From positions 1 through 13,777 of the forward strand of contig JAZDES010000160.1 of the NCBI GenBank assembly GCA_043808585.1: DNA of 13,777 nucleotides, given 5' to 3'. Numbering within the stretch: the first letter of the stretch is position 1; each line of letters opens with the position of its first letter. This stretch comes from CAYVMN01 sp043808585 (GTDB lineage Bacteria; Desulfobacterota; DSM-4660; Desulfatiglandales; Desulfatiglandaceae). Positions 7,115 to 13,501 of this stretch are shown here, one piece after another. The notes beneath the pieces were generated by a model, which did no database searches, had not been told where the DNA came from, and saw only the letters and a list, made by a program, of their open reading frames with translations. The position numbers were made by a program, and so were the translations under genes.

Positions 7115-7752
7115 TCACATGGAACTCTTCAAGTCCTCTCTAACAAACCTGACACAGAACCCCTTTTCCCTCAGATCTTCGAGGGATACCATCTTATTGA
7201 GTACATTGTATTTGACAGCATCCTGTGCATTCATGAAATCTCCGGTAAATAGCATCTCTGCAGCCTTGGGCAGGCCAGCGATCCTTGCCAAAAGCCAGGC
7301 CCCACCCTGGCCGGGGATCATGCCCACACGGGTGTAAGCCACCATGAACCGGGCATCTCCCGCCCCTATTCTCATGTCGCAGGCCAAGGCAAGATCGAAC
7401 CCCGCACCCACGCACGCCCCTTGTATAACTGCAATGGTAGGCTGGGGAAGCTGCTGAAATCCCTCGATACAGCCTCGTGAAGAGCGCCTTATATCACGGC
7501 GTATCTCCTCTGCGTTTTGCATGCGAAGGGCCTCTTCACCCTCTTCTTCTCTGAGGTCGGCGCCCGCGCAAAAAGTGGGCCCAGCCCCTTGAGAACGAGA
7601 ACCCTTATTTCATAGTCTCCAGCCACGGTGACGAGGGCCTTTGCTATCTCATCAAACATCTGCTCGTTCAAGGCATTGAGCTTTTCAGGCCGGTTCAAGG
7701 TAATGGTGGCAATATGATCTTTCTTGTCCAGCAGAATGTAGCGAAAATCCAT
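7115..7752 (-). pseudogene. Frameshifted and shortened crotonase (enoyl-CoA hydratase/isomerase family) gene
   Basis: The gene starts at the ATG at 7752 behind a strong AAGGAGG, and the first frame reads well to VLVLKGLGPLF. It then loses register at a run of five T residues (plus strand A at 7570-7574). Resuming one base back gives CAGADLREEEGEEALRMQN and the rest of the crotonase core, including GACVGAGFDLALACD and VGMIPGQGGAWLL. The missing base restores the expected FCAGAD motif, so a single deletion (mutational, or a homopolymer sequencing error) explains it. The end is also abnormal: after SLEDLRE the protein runs only about 16 more residues, leaving it near 212 aa instead of about 255, and I see no continuation in other frames. 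The AYTRVG..GGAWLL segment lacks the LPE glutamate and belongs to a subgroup often distinct from classical hydratases. Confidence 0.8.
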
Positions 7753-8028
7753 CAACCCCTCCTTTGCTATTGGTATGGATAAAATTAAAGCCAAAATACC
7801 AGATTTCCTCCTGCACTGGCAACACTCAGGAATTCTCCGATGTTGTTTCCATGGATTTCGAAAGGATCTGAATGACGCCTGGGTTGACGGAAGCCGGTGC
7901 ATGCGTTAGAGGAAAGAATATCACTGGAGAAATCCTTCGCCAAATAGTGCATCAGATGAATGCCATGAGGGGGCGAAGGTTGGAAATGAAAGGGCTTTGC
8001 TCTTAAGGATTTTGAGGAGGGAAAGGCT
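7753..8028. other. Divergent intergenic region with a leader hairpin
   Basis: This 276-base region separates the minus-strand crotonase pseudogene from the plus-strand reductase and must hold the promoters of both. Besides the possible minus-strand promoter, there is a weak plus-strand candidate (TTGACG at 7884-7889, 17 bases, TAGAGG at 7907-7912). CCTTCGCC at 7934-7941 pairs with GGCGAAGG at 7972-7979, with a smaller GCAT/ATGC stem (7949-7952 and 7960-7963) nested inside. I see no coding sequence and no recognisable riboswitch. Confidence 0.4.
7793..7822 (-). promoter_or_regulatory. Possible sigma-70 promoter of the crotonase pseudogene
   Basis: On the minus strand TTGCCA (7822-7817, five of six to consensus) is followed after 18 bases by TATTTT (7798-7793, four of six). 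Transcription would start about 35 bases before the ATG at 7752. Based on similarity to consensus only. Confidence 0.35.
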
Positions 8029-9996
8029 ATGGAGATAATCGAAAAGAGGGGCGGACCCTATAACAAGATGTTCGAGTCAGGCACCATTGGGACACTCAAG
8101 GTGAAAAATCGGCTTATGATGGCGCCCATGGGAACACGTTTAGCCAGCGAGATTGGGGCTGTGACACAACGTCAGATCGAATACTATGCGGAGAGGGCAA
8201 GGGGAGGTATCGGAACGATTATTACTGAGGTGACCTGCGTGGATCATCCTTTGGGGGTTACGGGTCCCACAAATATCACCCTTCACGATAACAGTTATGT
8301 GGGCTGCCACAACGAACTGGTGGAAGAGGTCCATGCCTGCGGCGCAAAAATCGTTTGTCAGCTTGTCCATGCTGGGCGGCAGACAAAGCCTGCCAGTCTC
8401 AAGGGCATGCAACCGGTGGCACCTTCTCCGATACCGAGTAAATTCTTGAATGTTATGCCGAGAGAGCTGAATACCCGAGAAGTTGAGGACATAATTAGGA
8501 AGTTCATTGAAGCGGCGGTAAGGGCAAGAACCGCGGGATATGACGGGATTGAGCTCCACGGCGCCCACGGTTATCTCATTTCCCAGTTCATGTCCCCCAT
8601 TAGCAATCATCGGAAGGACCGCTATGGAGGGAATCTCCACGCTAGAATGAATTTTCCGTTGGAGATTATCCAGGGTATTCGAAAAGAACTTGGCCCTGAT
8701 TTTCCTGTGCTTTTCCGCTTTAGCGGCGATGAATTTCTGGATGGGGGGAGGAAACTGGACGAGTCAAAGGAGGTAGCCAAGATCCTTGAAAATTCCGGTA
8801 TTGATGCCCTCCACGTGAGTGCCGGAACGTATGACTCCATGGCCACGATGATCGAACCCATGCCTTATCCTGAAGCATGGAAGATTTACCTCGCCGAGGC
8901 CATAAAGAAGGTCGTCAATATACCTGTGATCGGAGTTGGGGTGATTAGGAGTCCGAGGGTCGCTGAAGAGGTGCTGGAAAAAGGGAAGGTCGATTTTGTT
9001 GCCCTGGGCAGGGCCCTTCTGGCAGATCCTTATTGGCCACAGAAGGCCAGGGAGGGGAGAGACAAGGACATCAATCGTTGTATTTCCTGCAATACAGGAT
9101 GTATCGGCGGGAGGATATTTAAGGATTTGCATATCCGGTGCACCGTGAACCCCTTGACAGGGCGCGAGCGGCTAAAAAGGCAGCCGGCCCAGCCAAACAG
9201 GGAAAAGACAGTGTATGTCGTAGGGGGAGGACCGGGAGGCATGACGGCGGCTCTCTCAGCAAGCGAGCGGGGTCATAAGGTCGTGCTATTTGAAAGATCA
9301 GATCAGTTGGGCGGGCAACTTAGGCTTGCCAAGGAACCCCCTGGGAAAGAGAAGATCTCATGGTTCTTGGATTATCTGATCCATCAGATTGAACAGAAAG
9401 AAATCCCGGTCCATCTGGGACAACCGGTCACCGAAGAGATCCTGCTTCAAGGAGATCCGGACGTGGTCATTATCGCGACCGGCGCCAATCCCCTGAGGCC
9501 AGAAATACCGGGAATTGACCGGTCTTTTGTCTGTACGAACTGGGACATTCTGGAAAAGAAAAAGGAGATCAAAGAAAAGGTTGTCCTGGTTGCAGGAGGA
9601 GGGACTGCCGGATCAGAGACAGCCTTATACCTTGCCCCAGAAAACAAAAAGGTTCTCCTTGTGGAGATGCTGGATGGTCTCGCACTGGATATGGAGCCTA
9701 TCAATCGAATGGAACTTCTGTCAAGAATCAAGAATTCGGAGATAGAGGTCCTATTAGGCAGAAGACTTGAGCGGATTGGACAGGACGGGGTCTATTTGTT
9801 GAAGCTGGAGACGATGGAAGAGGAACGTATCGAAACGGATGCTGTGGTTATATCGCTGGGGGTTGCTCCTGAAAATAAATTGGCAAATGACCTTGAGGGA
9901 AAAGTAGAAAGGATTTTTCTTATTGGAGACTGCGCTGGGCCTAGGAAGATTATTGATGCCGTATATGAGGGATTTCGAGCTGCAATCACCCTATGA
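8029..9996 (+). CDS. Old Yellow Enzyme-family flavin/Fe-S reductase, 2,4-dienoyl-CoA reductase type (655 aa)
   Basis: A three-part cytoplasmic oxidoreductase. An N-terminal FMN-binding TIM barrel (about 14-345) contains GYDGIELHGAHGYLISQF with Tyr182, the position of the proton-donating Tyr of E. coli FadH. A [4Fe-4S] motif CxxCx3Cx12C uses Cys351, 354, 358 and 371. C-terminal FAD and NAD(P)H domains carry GGGPGG (399-404), GGGTAG (523-528) and an IGD motif near 632. The family includes 2,4-dienoyl-CoA reductase, 2-enoate reductase, BaiCD-like enzymes and the ATP-independent 2-naphthoyl-CoA and dihydronaphthoyl-CoA reductases, all of similar size and cofactor set. The residue aligned with the FadH active-site His appears to be Ser270, so it is probably not a plain FadH. 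Next to a ring-opening operon, reduction of a conjugated cyclic or dienoyl-CoA is plausible. The start ATG follows GAGGAGG; a second Met at residue 14 is possible. Confidence 0.9.
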   Translation: MEIIEKRGGPYNKMFESGTIGTLKVKNRLMMAPMGTRLASEIGAVTQRQIEYYAERARGGIGTIITEVTCVDHPLGVTGPTNITLHDNSYVGCHNELVEEVHACGAKIVCQLVHAGRQTKPASLKGMQPVAPSPIPSKFLNVMPRELNTREVEDIIRKFIEAAVRARTAGYDGIELHGAHGYLISQFMSPISNHRKDRYGGNLHARMNFPLEIIQGIRKELGPDFPVLFRFSGDEFLDGGRKLDESKEVAKILENSGIDALHVSAGTYDSMATMIEPMPYPEAWKIYLAEAIKKVVNIPVIGVGVIRSPRVAEEVLEKGKVDFVALGRALLADPYWPQKAREGRDKDINRCISCNTGCIGGRIFKDLHIRCTVNPLTGRERLKRQPAQPNREKTVYVVGGGPGGMTAALSASERGHKVVLFERSDQLGGQLRLAKEPPGKEKISWFLDYLIHQIEQKEIPVHLGQPVTEEILLQGDPDVVIIATGANPLRPEIPGIDRSFVCTNWDILEKKKEIKEKVVLVAGGGTAGSETALYLAPENKKVLLVEMLDGLALDMEPINRMELLSRIKNSEIEVLLGRRLERIGQDGVYLLKLETMEEERIETDAVVISLGVAPENKLANDLEGKVERIFLIGDCAGPRKIIDAVYEGFRAAITL

Positions 9997-10175
9997 AGCC
10001 AGGGATTGAACGTCGATGGCGGCGCTATTGCTATTGACCACTCGCCGGGTGCCGGCGGAGCCAAGATCTTGAAGGCCTTGATCCATAAGCTGAGGAGAAG
10101 GGACGAGACTGCGGATCGTGCGCCACCTGCTGAGGACTGGGCCAGGGAGAGGCTGCCATCATCAAGATCAATTAA
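9997..10175 (+). pseudogene. 3' relic of a thiolase gene
   Basis: Directly after the reductase stop codon, the same frame reads LNVDGGAIAIDHSPGAGGAKILKALIHKLRRR. This is the C-terminal thiolase segment that normally reads NVNGGAIALGHPxGASGAR, with GHP decayed to DHS. At about 10101 the match moves to the next frame: RDCGSCATC, a TGA stop at 10131, then GLGQGEAAIIKIN and TAA at 10173. This follows the usual thiolase ending YGLATLCxGGGQG. About 58 C-terminal residues are represented, with one frameshift and one internal stop; the first 330 or so residues are missing. It is the debris of an acyl-CoA C-acyltransferase that may once have completed a beta-oxidation set here. Confidence 0.72.
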
Positions 10176-10251
10176 AAGAACCAGTGTGCGGATAGCCTTC
10201 TTTTTGGGGCCGGACAATACGGTCTTCGAGCTGGTTCAGCCGTTGGGTTGA
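10174..10251 (+). pseudogene. 3' relic of a VOC-family (glyoxalase-fold) gene
   Basis: Immediately after the end of the thiolase relic, the frame starting at 10174 reads SVRIAFFLGPDNTVFELVQPLG and stops. This resembles the C-terminal strand and metal-ligand Glu (FELVQP) of vicinal-oxygen-chelate proteins, such as glyoxalases and methylmalonyl-CoA epimerase relatives. Only about 25 codons survive and no start is present. The match is short, so the identification is tentative, but it suggests a deletion joined two gene remnants. Confidence 0.5.
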
Positions 10252-10355
10252 CCCCTTTCTCTGCGGACACGGGGCAGGGCCCGGTGACCGGAGCAAAGAA
10301 GGAGTATGTTCAGGGTTGAAGGAACCATGAAAAGAACCAAGGAGAGAGAAGGGAA

Positions 10356-11141
10356 ATGCCAGATCTAGAGGTGTACCAAGGATATGGGGAGGAACTCGAA
10401 AGGCGCTTACGGTTGAAGACCTTCCCCTTAGCACTGAAACTGCTGGAAAAAGAAAGCGATATCCCTGACGGGGCTCAGAGGCCTCTTCGGGATTTTGGAC
10501 ACCACCTCTCGCTGTGCCAGGCCTATCAGATGTCACGCCGCGATGGTGTCTCCATTGCGATGATGAAGGAGGATAACTGGTGCCCGGAGCCTGTCATAGG
10601 TTACGGGCTCGGAGAGGCTCCCCAGTATTTCCTGGAGGGGTATAACCGGTATCCGCACGACGTGGAGAACTTGGAGGCCGGAAGCCATTATGCACGGGAA
10701 TTGCCTCGCTTGGATCTTGGAAAGTACGTGGGCGTGGCTTCAGCGCCCCTCACGACAACCCGTTTTGTGCCTGATCTGGTCATGATCTACTGTGATTCAC
10801 CCCAACTCAATTTGATCCTGCTGGCGAGGGAGTACAGAGAAGGGTACAACCTCAAATGTTCCCTGTCGAGCCATGCAGCCTGTGTTTATGGGGTCGTGCC
10901 CGCAGTGCTGAGCGGGGAGTGTCAGGTTGCCGTGCCCTGCCGTGGGGACCGCTATCGGGCAATGGCCGGAGACGATGAAATGATATTCACAGTTCCCCAA
11001 AGAAAACTGGGGGATTTGATGTCGGGGATCGCGTATGTGAATTCGCATGGATCCCGATTGCCTCGGGCATATCCCAGTTTTCCGGAGTACCCCATGCGTG
11101 AGAGTTACGAAAAGATAGCGAAAATGAGGGGATACCTCTGA
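10356..11141 (+). CDS. DUF169 family protein (261 aa)
   Basis: A soluble protein of the DUF169 family (Pfam PF02596, COG2043), common in anaerobic bacteria and archaea; I know of no established function. Family features visible are the start (YGEELERRLRLKTFPLALKLLEK), LCQAYQMSRRDG with Cys54, WCPEP with Cys76, and the later region CSLSSHAACVYGVVPAVLSGECQVAVPCRGDR with Cys168, 176, 189 and 195. The spaced cysteines could bind a metal or cofactor; this is inference. There is no signal peptide or membrane segment. The start ATG follows AGAAGGG. It is on the same strand as the reductase but separated from it by 359 bases of gene debris, so co-transcription is possible but not shown. Its 3' end converges on the enamidase-like gene with 51 bases between stops, where I see no clear terminator. 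Confidence 0.85.
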   Translation: MPDLEVYQGYGEELERRLRLKTFPLALKLLEKESDIPDGAQRPLRDFGHHLSLCQAYQMSRRDGVSIAMMKEDNWCPEPVIGYGLGEAPQYFLEGYNRYPHDVENLEAGSHYARELPRLDLGKYVGVASAPLTTTRFVPDLVMIYCDSPQLNLILLAREYREGYNLKCSLSSHAACVYGVVPAVLSGECQVAVPCRGDRYRAMAGDDEMIFTVPQRKLGDLMSGIAYVNSHGSRLPRAYPSFPEYPMRESYEKIAKMRGYL

Positions 11142-11192
11142 ATAAGCAGGCATATTCGCGGAGGCCGTCGAGCTGCAGGATTATCGCAACTG

Positions 11193-12386
11193 TCATCCCG
11201 GGTTGAGCTTCAGGACGGAGGCAAGGCGGCCGGCAAGTGGGGTGTTGCGGCTGCGGCGGACCTGTATATGACCGTCAATCACAATACAGGATATCCCGGG
11301 GATATCGCCTCGAGATATCGCTCCCAGGGCATCTCCTGCCGTTGAGCCGGAAGGGGCATCGCAGATGACCAGATCTGCCGGTTTGCCCACGGCAATTGTC
11401 CCGGTTTTGAGTCGAAAGATTCGAGAATTGTTTCCTGTTGCAAGGGCAATTGCCTCCTCAGGAGGCATGTCTCCCAGGGAAGCCAGTTCACAGATGGTCT
11501 TCATTATTCCGAGAGGCATCACGCCTGTGCCGGTGGGCGTATCGCTGCCAATGCAGATTCTATGGAGGGCATTGTGACGGCGGGCGGTTTCGAGGATGTG
11601 TAAAGCGGAGCGAAGGTTGCCTGCCTGAACAATCTGGAGTGCCATCTCAGTTTCCTTAATGACACGCTCCACCCCCTCATCATCCAAAGAGGTCGTACCT
11701 CCATTGATGTGACCGCAGACGTCAACATTGAGGTAAAGCAGGACCTCATGGCTTATGGGACTTGATCCCGGGACAGAAGTCCCTCCACTATGCGCCATCA
11801 CGCAGAGGCCATATTTTTGTGCCTGTCGAACCTCAGGTTCTCCATCGCGGGGGTCTGGGTATCCACCAAACCCGTATTTTGCATAGCGGACGCCAACTCT
11901 GGCCATCTCGACAAAGTCCTCTTCTGTGAGTCCAGGCTCGAGCATGACCGAGCCTGCATTTATCTTCATCCCATTGGGATGAAAGTTCTCAAAACACTTA
12001 AAGGCCGCAATGGCCAGGGCTTTGGCGGCCACTGGATCGTGAGGTCGACCGGGGGCATGTACGCCTTCCCCGGCGGTGACAACGCTCGTTATCCCGCCGT
12101 GGACGTAAGAGTCAAGGAAATCCACCTGCTTCTGTCGCGGCGTATAATCTCCCAGCACGATGTGGCAGTGGGAGTCTATCAGTCCAGGAATCAACGTCGT
12201 CTTTCTTGCGTCAATTACGACATCTGCCTTCGAGACATCGAGCCCCCTGCCTATGGCGGTGATGATGCCATTTTCACAGGTCAGGGAATCGGCATCTAAC
12301 ACGCCGGCCTGCAAATCACCCGAGACCAGTGTCCCGATATTGAAGACAGCCAGGGTTCCCTCTTTTTGAGATTGCACCGCTTCCAT
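11193..12386 (-). CDS. Enamidase (Ena)-like amidohydrolase (397 aa)
   Basis: A metal-dependent amidohydrolase with a small beta domain at the N-terminus and a TIM barrel. It resembles enamidase of the nicotinate-fermenting Eubacterium barkeri, which opens 1,4,5,6-tetrahydro-6-oxonicotinate to 2-formylglutarate and ammonia. Shared blocks include SHCHIVLGDYTPRQK (72-86), HSGGTSVPGSS (199-209), GHINGG (225-230), SDTPTGTGVMPLGI (281-294), RGDIPGIS (359-366) and SRNTP (379-383). Likely metal ligands are His73, His75, Lys170, His199, His226 and Asp282. The bridging position, a Glu in enamidase as I recall it, appears to be Lys170 (AKYGFGG), as in amidohydrolases that use a carboxylated lysine. The substrate may therefore be a related cyclic enamide or lactam. 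The ATG at 12386 is preferred over a GTG two codons upstream; it lies 12 bases after the DUF1185 stop, with a weak ribosome site, so coupling is likely. Confidence 0.85.
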   Translation of the reverse strand: MEAVQSQKEGTLAVFNIGTLVSGDLQAGVLDADSLTCENGIITAIGRGLDVSKADVVIDARKTTLIPGLIDSHCHIVLGDYTPRQKQVDFLDSYVHGGITSVVTAGEGVHAPGRPHDPVAAKALAIAAFKCFENFHPNGMKINAGSVMLEPGLTEEDFVEMARVGVRYAKYGFGGYPDPRDGEPEVRQAQKYGLCVMAHSGGTSVPGSSPISHEVLLYLNVDVCGHINGGTTSLDDEGVERVIKETEMALQIVQAGNLRSALHILETARRHNALHRICIGSDTPTGTGVMPLGIMKTICELASLGDMPPEEAIALATGNNSRIFRLKTGTIAVGKPADLVICDAPSGSTAGDALGAISRGDIPGISCIVIDGHIQVRRSRNTPLAGRLASVLKLNPG

Positions 12387-12398
12387 AAACACAGTCTC

Positions 12399-12974
12399 TT
12401 ATCTCAGTCCGTCCAAACCCTTTGCTTCTTCTTTTTTCAGTCCACCGAGGCGGAAGTTGAGACGTCCCCGGTTTGCCACCACTGCGATCACAACCACCTC
12501 ATCCGGGTGAGGGGCATCGGGTATTCTCACCTCCATGGCATCATAGTGCGAACGAACAAAGAGGGCATCCTTGTATGCCAGAGGCACGTCCAGGGCTGTT
12601 CCGGGCCCCCCTCTCTTGGCTGCTGAGGTAATCCAGGCCTTTCCTCCCCCCACCGCTTCCCTCAGGTAGTCCGCAAATGCGGTGGTCAAAAACATATGTG
12701 CATGGTCCATTTCACCGTTTATTCCAACGATACCGCCTTTGCCGTAACTTTCAGGCGGCTCGCCTAGGGCTTCCACGGCCATCCTGCCCAACAGTTTTCC
12801 CAGTTCAGCCCCCGCCTGAATGGCTTCATTCATGTCTTCATGATGCACGCCGGCATAGGGATTCTGGACAACCGCCGCGGCTGCAACCATACGTAAAGGG
12901 CGATCCGTTTCAATCCCCGACTCACTCCTTGTCTCATCTATGACTGTTACGACCTTTCGGATCTTTATTTCCAT
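12399..12974 (-). CDS. DUF1185 / AA_synth family protein (191 aa)
   Basis: Recognised by the block GINGEMDHAHMF (about 84-95), the GGPGTALDVPLAYKDALFVRSHYDAMEVRIPDAPHPDEVVVI region and the conserved C-terminus with GRLNFRLGGL; this is Pfam PF06684, and the length is the family norm. The one structurally studied member I know of (from Bordetella) has a Bacillus chorismate-mutase-like fold, a fold class that also holds the RidA/YjgF enamine deaminases. The reaction is unknown. Its tight link to an enamidase-like gene suggests it handles a cyclic or enamine intermediate of the same pathway, which is inference. AGGAG lies 11 bases before the ATG. A possible extended -10 promoter precedes it. Confidence 0.85.
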   Translation of the reverse strand: MEIKIRKVVTVIDETRSESGIETDRPLRMVAAAAVVQNPYAGVHHEDMNEAIQAGAELGKLLGRMAVEALGEPPESYGKGGIVGINGEMDHAHMFLTTAFADYLREAVGGGKAWITSAAKRGGPGTALDVPLAYKDALFVRSHYDAMEVRIPDAPHPDEVVVIAVVANRGRLNFRLGGLKKEEAKGLDGLR

Positions 12975-13018
12975 GGATATCTTCGCTCCTGTTCAGTGCA
13001 ATTCTAGATGACGATAGT

Positions 13019-13027
13019 ATCATAACA
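13019..13027 (-). promoter_or_regulatory. Possible extended -10 promoter before the DUF1185 gene
   Basis: The minus strand reads TGT-TATGAT in the 67-base gap between the ferritin-like and DUF1185 genes, an extended -10 pattern (five of six to TATAAT). No convincing -35 box accompanies it. It would allow DUF1185 and the enamidase-like gene to be expressed apart from the upstream genes. Confidence 0.25.
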
Positions 13028-13041
13028 TAAGACATACAGCC

Positions 13042-13500
13042 CTAATGATCTTGATCCTGGATAGCCTCAATTTTCAAGGCACGTTCCGCATTTTCTTCCG
13101 CCATTTTCTCTAAATGACTGGCGGCCCTCCGAAGACGTGATTTCACTTCATTCGCAAGGGCGAGATAGAAGTTGTTACTCTTTTCTTCCATATCTCTTGC
13201 TCCGGAGAGCACAGAAAAGAAATTCGAACTTTCATCGATTTTTGAGGGACTCAGGTAATCCGTCGTTTTCATGCGGCGTATGGGCTCAAAGATGCCTGTG
13301 TCCATATCAGAGTATACGCTGTCATTGTATAGACGTTCCAGGGCGGCTTTTCTCTTTCTATTTGCATCGGAGAAGGCAAGAAACACTTTCTTTGTCTCCG
13401 GGTCTTGGGCGATCTGATGCGCCTTTTCAAATGTCTCTTGCCCGCGCGTTTCCAAATCCATCGCGAACTTGAGTGCCGTACCAAAGGTATTCAGTTCCAT
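13042..13500 (-). CDS. Ferritin-like/rubrerythrin-fold protein with degenerate metal site (152 aa)
   Basis: A small, charged, all-helical protein whose two helix pairs match the ferritin-like fold: ALKFAMDLETRGQETFEKAHQ (about 9-29), a second helix 35-58, ARDMEEKSNNFYLALANEV (101-119) and a last helix 124-146. Glu17, Glu105 and Glu135 sit where rubrerythrins carry iron ligands. The ExxH pairs of helices 2 and 4 are not intact: SDANRKR and EENAER replace the usual EExxH, so both ligand histidines are missing. It may bind no iron, or serve as a scaffold or partner of the neighbouring enzyme. The rubredoxin-like domain of rubrerythrin is absent. GAGGTGG lies 8-9 bases before the ATG, which comes one base after the aldehyde dehydrogenase stop, so the two genes are co-translated. 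Confidence 0.75.
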   Translation of the reverse strand: MELNTFGTALKFAMDLETRGQETFEKAHQIAQDPETKKVFLAFSDANRKRKAALERLYNDSVYSDMDTGIFEPIRRMKTTDYLSPSKIDESSNFFSVLSGARDMEEKSNNFYLALANEVKSRLRRAASHLEKMAEENAERALKIEAIQDQDH

Positions 13501-13501
13501 C

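Noticed and set aside
7565..7580. Programmed -1 frameshift in the crotonase gene
   Set aside because: The T-run does not form a proper X-XXY-YYZ slippery heptamer in the incoming frame, there is no obvious stimulatory structure, and the C-terminus is also defective. Mutation or read error is simpler.
7489..7902. 137-codon minus-strand frame as a gene of its own
   Set aside because: Its first 50 codons are non-coding upstream sequence, and its last 30 or so are out-of-frame reading after the crotonase frameshift. Only the middle is real.
10006..10251. 81-codon plus-strand frame as an intact small protein
   Set aside because: It starts within a thiolase C-terminal motif, continues out of frame, and ends in a VOC-like tail; it is two fused relics.
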